In this document: piece by piece, positions 20,734 through 30,934 of the stretch | Layout of the letters: the number at the start of each line of letters is the position of its first letter | Position numbering within the stretch: the stretch's first letter is position 1 | Assembly: GCA_951799405.1 (NCBI GenBank) | Contig: OX637344.1 | Coordinates: 14,508,001-14,572,000, forward strand | Reading direction: 5' to 3' | Length of the DNA: 64,000 bases | DNA from: Agapetus fuscipes | Lineage: Eukaryota > Arthropoda > Insecta > Trichoptera > Glossosomatidae | The notes under the pieces: model-generated | The model's input: only the letters and a program-made list of their open reading frames with translations | Database searches by the model: none | Told to the model about the DNA's origin: nothing | Translations under genes and position numbers: made by a program

Positions 20734-20980
20734 TGACCGGTCCGTAGTTCAGTGGTGACATTTCGGACTCTGAATGGAATTTGTGGGTTCGAACCCCGGC
20801 GGAGCACAACAAGTATGCCATTTATATTTTCAAATTTGCTCTTCGCTGGGTTGAAAAATTTATAAACCTTTACTCATGACCGGTAACAAAAGCTCCATCC
20901 CGCCTTACAGCAACTGGGTCTTGCTTGAGAATTGGCACTTTGTAGCGACGACGACCAAGCTCGTAAAAAGGTCGATAGCT
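20734..20980 (+). mobile_element. S1-S2 composite, S1 part
   Basis: Full tRNA head and S1 body up to GTCGATAGCT, where S2 begins. RTE-B is inserted at that point; S2 resumes at 21222. Confidence 0.86.
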
Positions 20981-21221
20981 CTATAATCTATAATCTAAGT
21001 TGCAAGGATATATATCCATTTAAAGCTCTCAGATGTATGCCCACAAACCAACACGTGTAGTTCGCGCTTACAAATGCTGAATGTGTACTTACAAAAAAAT
21101 CCAAACCTTAAATGAACATAAGCCCCACAACTTTTGTCGACCTTCCCTGACACATTGGCAAAATGAACCATTTTTTACAGTATGGGTGGTCAGCCTCATA
21201 CAAACCTAAAACTCAAGGAAT
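20981..21221 (-). mobile_element. RTE-B tail nested in the composite SINE
   Basis: CTATAATCTATAATCTAAG to CTCAAGGAAT. The host sequence GTCGATAGCTC/CTCAATTGG suggests a 3-bp CTC duplication. Confidence 0.85.
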
Positions 21222-21482
21222 CACTCAATTGGTAAAATGCTTGCATTCCATGCCGAGAGCAAGGGTTCGATCGCAATGTTTACTCAGCCTTCACAAGAAG
21301 TGAGAACCAGCCGGAGGCGGAGGTTGGAAAACCCCTACTTCAACTGAAACTGGTTGGTGTGAGGCCGGCCCCCTTACCTGTAAAAATAAATAGGTCCCGA
21401 ATCGCCACATGCGACCCTTTCGGGGTTAATGCAGGCAAGAAGTTACACCATATGTGCAGCTTAGTTGTGTTTATTCTAAGGT
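21222..21482 (+). mobile_element. S1-S2 composite, S2 part
   Basis: CTCAATTGGTAAAATGC onward, with the same post-B-box deletion (GATCGCAATGTTTACTCAGC). Confidence 0.85.
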
Positions 21483-21690
21483 GATGCGAAACGCTCCTCA
21501 AGAGCCGAACTTTACCGTCGCTATGGAATGCACCTATTCTCAAGAAAGCCCCTATTACTGTGGAGCTGTAGGCTTAAAAAAAATAGGCTGATTTATTTGG
21601 TGAGCGCTGTTTTTGTGTGAATCACACCACAAGAGCCCTCTGCGAGCTTGGTCGTCGCTATAGAAAGCGACAATTCTCAAGCAAGACATC
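21483..21690 (-). mobile_element. Two S1 tail fragments in tandem
   Basis: 21586-21690 is a clear S1 tail (GGTGAGCGCTG..CAAGAGCCCTCTGCGAGC..CTCAAGCAAGAC). 21483-21585 is an older version with CTCAAGAGCC, CGTCGCTATGGAA and TTCTCAAGAAAG. Confidence 0.65.
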
Positions 21691-21693
21691 TTG

Positions 21694-21987
21694 CCCCGGT
21701 CCGTAGTCCAGTGGCAACAATCAAAGGTTGTGGATTCGAATCCCGGCGGAGCACAAAAAATATACCAGTGTGCTTTCGAATGTGCTCTTCGCTGAGTCGA
21801 AAAATTTATAAACCTTTACCAAAGACCGGTCGCTGAAAGGTCCATCCAACCTTACAACAACTGGGTCTTGCTTGAGAATTGGCGCTTTCTACAGCGACGA
21901 CCAAGCTTGCAGAGGGCTCTTCAGGTGTGATACACACAAAAACAGCGCTCACCAAATAAATCATCCTAATATTATTATTATTATTTT
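21694..21987 (+). mobile_element. S1 SINE, near full length
   Basis: CCCGGTCCGTAGTCCAGTGG to AAATAAATCATCCTAATATT and an (ATT)n tail. The head has a small deletion around the anticodon-loop position. Head-to-head with the preceding fragments. Confidence 0.88.
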
Positions 21988-22217
21988 GTATGAGGCTGAC
22001 CACCCATACTGTAAAAAATGGTTTACTTTGCCAATATGTCACCCCTGTTTCAGGGAAGGTCGGCAAGAATTGCAGGGCTTATGTTCATTTGAGATTGGGT
22101 TTTTTATACTGTAGGTCCATATGCGGCATGTGTGAGCGTAAAATTATGCGTGTCTGCTTGTGGGGATGCATTTAATATGAATCTGAAATGTACATATATT
22201 TGCAACTTAGATTTAGA
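21988..22217 (+). mobile_element. RTE-B LINE 3' tail
   Basis: Begins TGTATGAGGCTGACCACCC directly after the (ATT)n of S1; ends GCAACTTAGATTTAG. Confidence 0.86.
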
Positions 22218-23323
22218 TGTGCGTTTTGAACCTATTTGAGCGCACATGAATTGTGAATTTTAAATGTTAATAGTAATTTTCAGCACGACACATAATTGCT
22301 TTGATGATAAATTCTATGTGTTAAAAACATACTACAAAAATAATGAAATTTTCCTACTTTACAGTTGTAATGCGTTCTTTTCAATAATTTATATTTTAGA
22401 TTATTATTTTTTTAAAGCTCCAATCACAGCAGACGTGTGGATAGGTTTTGTAATACGCGTTGCCTTCAACCCATATGCTCTGCGTGTGTGAGGGAGAAGT
22501 ACCGTGCGGTAGAGAGGTTGGACAAGCAAGCGGCACAGATCCCACGTCCGAGCCCCTTGAAGAACAAAGGGAGACTGATTCATTTTGAACAGAATTTTAA
22601 AGGTTTGCGAAATAAGGAAAAAATCCATGAAAAAAAATATTTTGACTATTTGTTTTGTTGTTATACGTTTAAAAAAGACTTTATCTACATGGGATTTTTT
22701 TCATTTTTTTTTTTTAAACATTGAATGTCGGAAAAAAACGTGTACGAAAAATACAAAAAAAAAAGAAATTTTGCAATATTCAAAAGGTAAAATAATGAAA
22801 AAAATATCAAATTTCAAAAAAGTAATCTGATCATGCCTTCAACAAACTCTTTTAAAATTATTCTATCATAGAAAAAATTAAGATTTTTTTTTTGTTTTTG
22901 GAGGATATGCTTTTTAGCAAAGCTCTTTCCGCAACTAGCAAAAACAAGTCCAGATTAAGCTTTGATTTATATACGTAAATAATTTATTTGACTTTTGAAA
23001 AAAATATGATATATAGTTTAAATGTTGATTAATCTTACGTAATTTTTTGAAATATTAATTTATGTCTTAATGATGCTCTAAAAAAATAAATGAAAACATA
23101 CTTTAAAAAAAAAAATATTGAATATGCGTGGAGCGCACCCTTAATGCTCACACAGTTTTACAAGCTTTCGCACAGTGAGGTAGGTACTTTCGCCGCCTTA
23201 TAAGAGAGGCGTTCGATATTCAAATTCCTCGCCTGGAATATCATGTACAGCGCATGCGCAAACCAAACACACACACACACCTACCTGTAAGCTTAAATAC
23301 CTATATACTTACCTAAAAGTCAA
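22218..23323. other. No gene recognised
   Basis: Mostly A/T-rich. 22425-22570 is richer in G+C, with overlapping frames on both strands (22404-22628 minus, 22437-22724 plus). I recognise neither. They could mark an old element. Confidence 0.35.
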
Positions 23324-23565
23324 TCGGGGCTATTTTTAGACATTTTCGTCGTCGGTTGAGCCCACGCTTTGGCAAATTGATGATGCATTTGTATGAAGAC
23401 CTGTCAATCCATGGCCGCAAGTGAACAGCTGATTTGTTTTCATCCAAATATTACAAAATTCGGCAGGTAAGAATGACCGCGCTGATGAAACTTCCAGCTC
23501 AGGTACCATTAGTTTGTCAAATCGTGGGCTCAACCAACGACTAAAATGTCTAAGAATAGCCCCGA
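23324..23565. mobile_element. Foldback MITE, copy 2
   Basis: Ends TCGGGGCTATTTTTAGAC and GTCTAAGAATAGCCCCGA; core GCAAGTGAACAGCTGATTTG. Compared with 13775-14004 the ends extend further out (TCGGGGC). Confidence 0.8.
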
Positions 23566-23985
23566 ATGAGGTCCACACGAGAATCGGCACAGACAATATT
23601 GTACCTTCAACCGGCCGGGCTGCTAGCGAAAAGGCATACAAAGCCATCAATGGCTTGGCTCCACCTTATCTGACTGACATGATTTCGCCTGTTGAGATGG
23701 GTATGAGGAGGCAGACACTCAGATCCGCGGGCGATGGTGCAGTCAATTTGGTTCAGCCGCACCGTCAGATCCGTACAAATTTTGGAGACCGTGCTTTCCG
23801 TGTTGCGGGTCCGGTGGAGTGGAACAGACTGCCACCCGGAGTGAAGAACTCCGAATCTATGGGTATATTTTGCGGAGCTCTCAAGACGCACCTTTTCAAA
23901 AAGTCTTATCCGTGATCGGAGAGGGCCCTTGAGGTGTGACACACACAAAAACGGCGCTCTCTTATCATGTGTAATTTAAAACAAA
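23566..23985 (+). pseudogene. L2-like LINE 3' end; source of the S1 tail
   Basis: The frame (to a stop at 23915) reads EKAYKAINGLAPPYLTDMI, RRQTLRSAG, NFGDRAFRVAGPVEWNRLPP and GALKTHLFKKSYP. This is the characteristic C-terminal end of L2/CR1-group polymerases. The open frame starts inside the adjoining foldback, so its first 17 or so codons are not LINE. After the stop the 3' UTR (GAGAGGGCCCTTGAGGTGTG, ACACACAAAAACGGCGCTCT) matches the S1 SINE tail. The LINE is 5'-truncated and lacks the catalytic domain. Confidence 0.83.
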
Positions 23986-24313
23986 TAAGCCTGACATATA
24001 TATATACAAATATTTTGTTATTGGTTGCTATCTCCGGGAAAAAATCCAAATTCAAAAATGTTCCGACCTCATTTTCCTGTTCCTACCTAACTTAGCAATC
24101 GGATCCGCATATTTGGCATAAACAAAAAAAATGCGATCCAACACGGACGAGTTTCTGTAGAGAAGACTAACATGTGTTTATTGATTGCCAATGACTCTAG
24201 TTACATAGACGGTTGACGTAATTAAAATTTCTGACATCCTTGCCGTAAACGTCTTGACTTCATCGAACCATTTTTTTTTTTAAATTGGCTTCCATTCCTT
24301 GATCAATGGGTTG
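23986..24313. other. No gene seen
   Basis: A/T-rich; no recognised repeat. Confidence 0.4.
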
Positions 24314-24572
24314 ATATCGACTGCTCCAAGGAAGAAGGCAGTAACTCCGAAATTGAGGTTTTTGACTTATTTCCATTTCTGAAGGTAACAAATCATTATC
24401 TTCATTCCAAGATGACAGCCGTGTCTCTATCTCTTTTAAATTCGTTAATAAATTAATGTAAAAAATACTTTATCCATGGCATTGTTATCCATGGAATAAA
24501 TAACATTCAATTGGCTTTCCTGCAAAATTATATTTTTTGACATAGTTCTGTCTTCCTTGGAGCAGTCGATAT
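24314..24572. repeat. 259-bp unit with perfect 22-bp inverted ends
   Basis: 24314-24335 and 24551-24572 are exact reverse complements (inner word CTGCTCCAAGGAAGA). The interior holds no frame. The right end touches an RTE-B tail. Possible MITE; no target duplication identified. Confidence 0.65.
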
Positions 24573-24824
24573 GAGGTTGACAACCCATACTGTAAAAATC
24601 AATTCATATTTCCCAATGTAAGCCCCATTTCACGGAAGGGCGGCCTGATTTGCAAAGTTTAAGTTACCTTCAAGTTTAGATCTTATTTCGTTAGTACCTA
24701 CACAGAAGTGCATCATGTGTAAGCGTGAACTTAGTCTATTAGAAGGTACATACGTACCTTTCATAGATATGCATTTAATATGAATCTGAAATGCCAATAT
24801 TTGTTACTTAAATATTATCATAGA
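24573..24824 (+). mobile_element. RTE-B tail, strongly diverged
   Basis: GAGGTTGACAACCCATACTG, CGGAAGGGCGG, CATCATGTGTAAGCGTGAAC. In tandem with the next copy. Confidence 0.7.
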
Positions 24825-25062
24825 TGGTATGCGGCTGACCACCCATACTGTAAAAAGGAAAATGGTTGACTTAGCCAATGTCACCCCTGTTTCAGGGAAG
24901 GACGGCAAGAGTTGCAGGGCTTATGTTCATTTGAGATTGGGTTTTTATATTGTAGGCCCACATGCGGCATGTGTTAGTGCGAAATTATACATGTCTGCTT
25001 GTGGGAATGCATTTAATGTAAATCTTAAATGATATATATCTTTGCAGCTTAGATTAGATTAG
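24825..25062 (+). mobile_element. RTE-B LINE 3' tail
   Basis: ATGGTATGCGGCTGACCACC to GCAGCTTAGATTAGATTAG. Very close to the copy at 19568-19823. Confidence 0.87.
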
Positions 25063-25108
25063 ATAGGTTGTATAAATCCTAACATATAGACGTGTGATGA
25101 CTGACGTC

Positions 25109-25335
25109 TACTATCTAGGTATAATTTATGTTGCAATAAAATATTTACATTTGAAAACTATATTAAATGCATGCCCACAAGCAGACACGTGTAAATTCGC
25201 GCTCACAATTGCTGCATGAGTACTTACAAATTATAATCACAGCCTCAAATGAACATATATAGATCTTCCCTGAAACAGTGGTGACATTGCCAAAGTGAAC
25301 CATTTTTTACAGTAGTATGTGTGGTCAGCCACATA
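25109..25335 (-). mobile_element. RTE-B LINE 3' tail
   Basis: From GTGGTCAGCCACATAAC back to CTATCTAGGTATAATTTATG. Confidence 0.8.
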
Positions 25336-25390
25336 ACAAATGCACTTTTAGAAAAAACAATTTTGGAATATCCGTACCAAAAACGTATTG

Positions 25391-25897
25391 CAATGGCATA
25401 TTGTTACCGACTTTGACGTATGGAAGTGAAGCATGGACAGTGAATGATAGCGAAATGAGTAAAGTATGTACGGTGGAAATGAAGCATCTGAGAAGCATGA
25501 CAGAAAAAAACCCTGAAGGATAGAGTTAGGAATGAATGGGTAAAAAAAGAATGTAATTTGAAAGAGGATGTGAAAGTTGAGGTACAAATGAATGTGATGG
25601 GATGGTTTGGGCATGTGGAAAGAATGAATGATGATAGACTGACAAAGTATACATACCTACAGAGGAAGTGTGAGAGGAAAAAGAAGAAAGGGACGACCGA
25701 GAAAAGTATGGAATGATCAGATTGACGAGATTGTGAAAGAATGGGATGTACAAAGCGAGCGTAAAAGAAGAAAATGCATGAAAAAGGTGATGGATATGAA
25801 TGAATTGAAAGAGGCATCTAAGGATAGGAAGAAATGGTGAGCTCTGCAGAGGCTCTGGCCACCCCTAGCGGAATGGCTTCAAAGTTACAGTTACAAA
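25391..25897 (+). pseudogene. RTE-A LINE C-terminal fragment, frameshifted
   Basis: Translates in shifting frames to LLPTLTYGSEAWTVNDSEMS, VCTVEMKHLRSM, then GWFGHVERMNDDRLTK, GRPRKVWNDQI and EWDVQSERKRRKCMKKV. It ends CCACCCCTAGCGGAATGG then AGTTACAGTTAC. This matches the copy at 33148 except for indels that break the frame (for example after RSMTEK). Family-typical thumb and C-terminal region; the catalytic palm is missing. Confidence 0.82.
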
Positions 25898-26244
25898 ACG
25901 TATTAATATAATACAGAAAAAATATATGTGATCTAAAAATCTGGGATTCTTTCCCAGATGGAAATAATCAAAGCAGGATTTTTTTTCTTTGATGGCTGGG
26001 TCAACCTGTTTGTTTTTTTTTATGATTATTTCTGTGACAAAACGCTATAAAAAGCATCGGGCTGGCGCCTAACGTTATCGCCCAGCGCGGTAGACATGTG
26101 AAGCCGGGGGACAGGGTTCGACTTCCCAAATTAATGATCTCCATACATATTATATTATTTGAACCTTTTTTCTCTTTCAAGGCTTTGATTGCATGAAAGA
26201 AATGATGTACCTATTCAAATTCAAATTTTGATATCCTGAGGTGG
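25898..26244. other. No gene; tRNA-like scrap at 26065-26135
   Basis: GGACAGGGTTCGACTTCCC resembles a B box, and CTGGCGCCTAACGTTATCGC lies upstream. Too degraded to assign. Confidence 0.3.
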
Positions 26245-26939
26245 GATATCCAGAGTCATAATAAAAGGAGAACTTGTATGAAGAAGGTTATGACTCTGGA
26301 TGAAATGAAAGAAGTCTGCAAGGACAGAAAGAAATGGTGGTTGATCTGTAATGTTGGAAGCTAGGACTAGGGTTATTAATACTCTCTAGGGTTTTTGCAG
26401 TAACTTCGTGAAAGTTCATCTTTACAATTTAAAAAAAATAAAATAATAAAAAACTTTGTTTGAATTCACTTGTGAGTTTATTTTGCAATGCACTACCGAA
26501 ACTAGTAGTGCATTACAAAATAAACTCACATGTGAATTCAAACAAAGTTTTTTAAAATATTTTTTTAAAAATTGTAGGATTATTTATATTAAAATTTTGT
26601 AGGTATTATGTTTTTGTTTTTATGTCCATACATATTATTATTTGTTGATTTTAAAAATGTAATTTGTTGGGCATGTTCCTTGACTTATAGGTTGGTGTGC
26701 GGCTGACCACCTATGCTGTGGAAAATGGTTCACTTAGTCGATGTCACCCTTGTTTCAGGAAAAGTCGGCAAGAGTTGCAGGGTGTATGTTCATTTGTGAT
26801 TTGGGTTTTTATATTTTAAGTCCACATGCTGCATGTTTAAGCAACTTATACGTGTCTGCCTGTGAAAATGCATATACTTAATGCGAATCCTTAATGTTAC
26901 GTATCTTTGCAACTTAGATTATATAGATTAGATAAGATA
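26245..26939 (+). mobile_element. RTE-B LINE 3' end, reference copy
   Basis: Shows the family layout. The last codons (NIQSHNKRR-type, then KKVMTLDEMKEVCKDRKKW) end near 26345. The 3' UTR includes GTTGATCTGTAATGTTGG and TTATTATTTGTTGATTTTAA. Then comes the abundant unit from TTCCTTGACTTATAGGTTGG (26680) to GCAACTTAGATTATATAGATTAG. So the small repeat scattered through the window is the 3' terminus of this LINE. A hairpin element interrupts the UTR at 26448-26553. Confidence 0.85.
26448..26553. mobile_element. Hairpin MITE in the RTE-B UTR
   Basis: AAAACTTTGTTTGAATTCAC..GTGAGTTTATTTTG and its mirror around CCGAAACTAGTAG. A relative lies at 32085-32232. Confidence 0.72.
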
Positions 26940-27240
26940 GGGGCCGTCCATAAATTACGTCATCAATTTTTGCCGATTTTCGACTCCCCCCCCCTTACAA
27001 TCATCCTATAGTCATTATCTAATTACCCCCCCCCCTCTTGCTGTAATAATGGATGAGCTTAATAGTTAATAATGTTATATTACTTACATAATATTTTGTA
27101 TATTTTGTAGAAATTGGTATTTACAAGAACGACGTTATTTATTATAGACGTCACTTTTGGTACTCGTACATCATTTGCCATCATCCACAGACCAGACTCC
27201 CCTCCCCTTAATGCGAATGACGTAATGTATGGACAGCCCC
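26940..27240. mobile_element. MITE with GGGGCYGTCCATA ends
   Basis: Opens GGGGCCGTCCATAAATTACG and closes CGTAATGTATGGACAGCCCC, an imperfect inverted repeat. ATA flanks both sides (26937-26939, 27241-27243). Two C-runs are inside. Common MITE type in insects; superfamily not assigned. Confidence 0.82.
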
Positions 27241-27262
27241 ATATCAGCAAATTCACCAGTTT

Positions 27263-27448
27263 GCTTGACTTCTAGGTTGGTATTCTTTGATTTGCAGGTT
27301 GGTATGAGGCTGACGCATACTGTAAAAAATTGTTAACTTTTCCAATGTCACCCCTGTTTCAGGAGAGGTCGGCAAATGTTGCAGGGTGTATGTTCATTCG
27401 AGGTTTGGGTTTTAATTTGTTAGTACACATGCAGCATTTGTAAGCGCG
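27263..27448 (+). mobile_element. RTE-B tail with duplicated start
   Basis: The start AGGTTGGTATT occurs twice (27273 and 27296). Ends at GCATTTGTAAGCGCGATTTT. Confidence 0.78.
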
Positions 27449-27529
27449 ATTTTAAAAATATTTACAACAACTCTCACATTATCGTGTTCTACATTTTTTT
27501 CTCAGATTGTGGGGAATGTGATTCTTGAT

Positions 27530-27600
27530 ACAATTTCATTTAAAGATCATCATTGAATCAGATGGTAGATAAGCCAAACAAGCACTGTGGGGACGGTATG
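27530..27600. repeat. Short repeat shared with 48345-48420
   Basis: CATCATTGAATCAGATGGTA then GATAAGCCAAAC is the reverse complement of GTTTGGCTTATCCACCA..TTGATTCAATGATG at 48380-48413. Confidence 0.6.
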
Positions 27601-27690
27601 TAAGGATAGGAAGAAATGGAGGCAGCTCTGCAGTGGCTCTGATCACCCCTAGCGCAATGGTGACAGAGTAACAGTTACAGTTGGTCAATC
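27594..27690 (+). mobile_element. RTE-A LINE 3' terminus
   Basis: GTATGTAAGGATAGGAAGAA to CACCCCTAGCGCAATGG and a (ACAGTT) tail. Confidence 0.8.
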
Positions 27691-27934
27691 TCACACCAAT
27701 CACAGCAATCTTCAGTTCGTGAACCATCATAAATGGAGCACAGAATGGAAGGTGAGAAGAGGAAGCTAGGTCATCCATTTTGTCCGTCGCCGGCCACCCC
27801 GCGCGCGTGTCTTCTTTTTTTGTGACGGCTGTGTGAACCTTGTAGGAGCGGTAGGTATTTAACGCCTTGTAGCGGGCCGCAAGCCCATCCGGTCCCCGAC
27901 ACGGATTCATAAAAAACAGGGATGGACAGGGCAA
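27691..27934 (-). other. G+C-rich reading frame, not recognised
   Basis: The minus frame starting at 27934 (MPCPSLFFMNPCRGPDGLAA..) stays open to 27536, but its last third is antisense to the RTE-A tail and the short repeat. The region has a base composition unlike its surroundings (CGCGCGCG-type words near 27795). It could be a fragment of another repeat family or an old host exon. Confidence 0.3.
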
Positions 27935-27961
27935 AAGTTGACTATAAAATTTGATTCAACT

Positions 27962-28242
27962 TAACGCAACCAAGCTACGCATAATACTACAGATAGGAAC
28001 CTATTTATTTTTAAATGTAAGGGGCTGGGCTTAACCACTTTAGTTGAAGCGAAAAGTTTCCAGCTCTAAAGGGAGCTGGAGTCATTCCTTTCGAAGGCTG
28101 AGTACCTATACCTTGCCGGTATTATATTTTGGGTTTTAAATAAGCACCAAAATGCCAAACAATTTCTGACACCCTCGGTGGGATTCGAAACCGAGCTCTC
28201 AATATGGAATGCAAGCACTTTAACAACTGAGCTATCAATTCC
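27962..28242 (-). mobile_element. S2 SINE, near full length
   Basis: ACGCAACCAAGCTACGC tail to the head TAACAACTGAGCTATCAATTC; the B box is present (GGATTCGAAACC reversed) with changes. Confidence 0.85.
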
Positions 28243-28282
28243 GCTTAAAAATTGGAAGGTTAAAGCGCAAAATGTATTTTTT

Positions 28283-28437
28283 TTACACAACAGGTTGCCT
28301 TGTTACATGCATGTGTATATACAAGATAAGCCAAACCTCGCATGAACATAAACTTTGCAACTCCTGCCACCTTACCCTGTAAGCGGGGTGACATTGACAA
28401 AAGTCAACCAGATTTAAACAGCATATCAAGGAACACA
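28283..28437 (-). mobile_element. RTE-B tail, partial
   Basis: TTACATGCATGTGTATATAC to GCATATCAAGGAACAC; the terminal GATTA part is missing. Confidence 0.72.
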
Positions 28438-28528
28438 AAAATCGGTAATGAAATATTTGTGTGCCTTTTCCCTAGCTACTTGCTTGTGTAACGTCTCGAT
28501 TTGTTGTCTACGGAATTAGTGCCGACTT

Positions 28529-28875
28529 TATAATCTTTAATCTTAGTCGCAAAGATATATTACATTCAAGATTTAAATTAAATGCATTCCCACAAGCAGA
28601 CTCGTATAAGTTCACGCTTAAACATGCCGCATGTGAACCTACAATATAAAATCCAATCTCAAATGAACATAAGCACTGCAACTCCTGCCGACCTTCCCTG
28701 AAACAAGGGGTGACGTTAGCAAAATGTTTTTTTACAGTATGGGTGGTCAGCCTCATACCAACCTATAAGTCAAGGAATACAAACAATTAATTACAGTTGA
28801 GAATATGAAACAAACAATCCCTACAGATCAACCGCCATTCTTTCATCCAGAGCCATAATCCATTTATTAAATTGT
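28529..28875 (-). mobile_element. RTE-B LINE 3' end
   Basis: 28529-28778 is the tail. 28779-28875 is UTR plus the codons for KEWRLICRD-like sequence. Upstream it is joined to an unrelated cysteine-rich stretch. Confidence 0.8.
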
Positions 28876-29071
28876 GTGCATTTTGTGTCATCCCTGACCG
28901 AAAGGTGAAACATCCCATGTCCCTTTGAGGGCAGCGGCGCCCGACACGCTGTTCACATTCCCAAAATACTCCTTTTCCAAAAAATACAAAACACGCCTGC
29001 ATATCCTGACCCTTGCAACACCAGCGAGTACCCAACCAACCGCAATAGGAACCATGGTGGCAGCACTTCAA
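28876..29071 (-). other. Cysteine-rich reading frame, unrecognised
   Basis: The minus frame from M at 29071 (MKCCHHGSYCGWLGTRWCCK.., with several CC pairs) continues into the RTE-B end without a stop. Cysteine spacing does not fit a family I can name. G+C is above the local average. It may be part of another retroelement to which RTE-B was joined. Confidence 0.25.
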
Positions 29072-29171
29072 ACAGATACCGGCTCATCAATGCCAAAATA
29101 ATCCTTCGTTCAGTCTGACTATCACCCCGGTAACCCTTTCTCCATGAGTACTTAAATAAGCATGACTGTGA

Positions 29172-29366
29172 GACTGAGGAAGGAATGGGTAGACTTACTA
29201 GGTGAGATTGCGAAAGAATGGAACCTGCAGAGTGAGAAAAAGCGAAGCGTATTTATGAGGGAAGCGATGAATGTTGAAGATATGAAAGGATCGAAAAAAG
29301 TAGAGACCCATCTGCGGAGGTACCGGCCACCCCTAGTGGAACGGCGGCAGGATACAGAAACAGTGA
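29172..29366 (+). pseudogene. RTE-C LINE C-terminal fragment
   Basis: RKEWVDLLGEIAKEWNLQSE, then NVEDMKG, and the 3' end CCACCCCTAGTGGAACGGCG then GGCAGGATACAG. Related to the minus-strand fragments at 38167 and 61955. Confidence 0.75.
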
Positions 29367-29735
29367 GCTCCTACTTCTTTCACCTGAGGCAGTTGAGATG
29401 GGTAAGAAACTGCTCGATTTGGACCATTGCAATGTCTGTTATGGGGTCTTCCAAGGTTTCAGCAGTCTAGACTGCAGTCTGTCTGTAATGCTGCAGCCAA
29501 ATTACTTTTGGGGGGGACAGAAAACTGTCCATGTCTCTCCTCTGTTGGCTGCGCTTCCCAGATAGAACTGAGAACAAAATATGTGTCTTGGTTTTCAACG
29601 CCCTCAGAGGAGTTGCCCCATCCTACTTGTGTGAATTGTGTAGAGTCAACCAAATATAGGTATGGCAGACAACGCACTCTTCGTTCTGCACTGGGTGACG
29701 CCGTAAATAGGCTTAAACTGCGTTTTTAATGAAAA
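29367..29735 (+). pseudogene. L2-like LINE polymerase fragment
   Basis: In broken frames: DHCNVCYGVFQ, RLQSVCNAAAKLLLGG, VFNALRGVAPSYL (shifted) and RYGRQRTLRSALGDAVN. These are the consecutive 'DYCN..LYGLP', 'RLQ.VQNAAARL' and 'LRSA' blocks of L2/CR1 LINEs. It may be an upstream part of the family seen at 23566. Confidence 0.7.
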
Positions 29736-29839
29736 ATTGTTAAATAGAAACTGCAATACATAAAAGCACCCTGGGGTGGCTACTGGCTAGTTCCACTAAA
29801 CGGCGCTATACACCATTGCCCAATGATTAAATCTCTTGA

Positions 29840-30350
29840 GTTTGACCATCTTGGTCATCTCCAGTCAGGCACATCAACTTGATTCTGTGCAAAGAAGAAC
29901 AGCGAAGCTCACCGATGACCCTACTCTTACAGCCAACCTGGAGTAGATTTTAAATAGCAGATTGTGGACTATTTTAAGAACAAAAAACACATAATGATTT
30001 CACATCTCAACAAACGAGACTTAAATATGTTCATTAGATTTTTTTCTAATGAATCATGCCCAACGATATTTATTTGCTAGGAGTCCTTTAAAATTTAAGA
30101 TTTGTGGGTGTTGGTCTCCTATAACAGCGACTTTTCTGATCAAATATCTTCACTTATACCTCCTCCTCTCGTCACAATCATCCCTTTGCAGACGACATCA
30201 AAACTATTAGAAATTGGTGTTTTCACGACTCATTCCCTTGCCAAACTGCCCGCTTATGGAACAAGTTACCGGTATCTGTGTTTCCATCACAATTCAATCC
30301 TTGTCCATTCAAACCAATATCAATCGCCACTTCATTTACTTAAGTATCTC
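29840..30350 (+). pseudogene. Decayed relative of the 48.9-kb LINE, C-terminal part
   Basis: CAACTTGATTCTGTGCAAAG, CCCTTTGCAGACGACATCAA, CTTGCCAAACTGCCCGCTTA and ATCAATCGCCACTTC align with 51710-52080. Stops and deletions throughout; no poly(A) end preserved. Confidence 0.8.
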
Positions 30351-30446
30351 AAAGCAAAAGAAACACATTAGGTGTGTCTCATGTGTTTTAAAACTGAAAA
30401 AATGTAACCAAAAGTCTTTAATAAAACACACAGACGCAGTGATAGT

Positions 30447-30680
30447 CCAGTCGATAGCTCAGTTGCTAGAGTGCTTGCATTCCATGCTGAGAGCTCGAGT
30501 TCGAATCCCACCGAGGGTGTGAGAATTAATTTCCCGTTTCGATATTTATTTTATACCCAAAATAAAATACGTTACCTGTGAAAATGAAAAGGTTCCATTC
30601 GCCACATGCGAAACCCTACGGAGATAAAACGCGGCAAGAAGCCACACGATTCGTGTATATTGGTCAATGGTCGCGTTGCA
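30447..30680 (+). mobile_element. S2 SINE with internal deletion
   Basis: Intact head GTCGATAGCTCAGTTGC and GGTTCGAATCCCACCG-like B box. It jumps from AAATAAAATACG to TTACCTGTGAAAATG. Tail GGTCGCGTTGC. Confidence 0.82.
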
Positions 30681-30934
30681 ATTTTTCGAAAAACTGGGCT
30701 CGTAAATTTAAAGTAGGTATAAAACTTAAAAGTGCAGATATGATCAGTTCGAAATTATCAAATAAACCCAAATGTTATCTTTCGTGGACATTGTCAGAAG
30801 TGAGAACACTCGTTTGTTAGATAGTGATCTGATTTTGTAAAAAGGATGCACTCTGTACAAATTGCCAGCCGGCAGTAAGAACTGGGATCGAGAAATTAAA
30901 AAACATCTTTAGATTTCTTCAGATGAAGTTGGTT

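Noticed and set aside
23514..23915. 133-codon host gene
   Set aside because: The first codons lie in a foldback MITE and the rest is a LINE C-terminus.
27536..27934. Conserved hypothetical protein
   Set aside because: Part of the frame is antisense to the RTE-A tail and a dispersed repeat. Only the G+C-rich part is listed, with low confidence.
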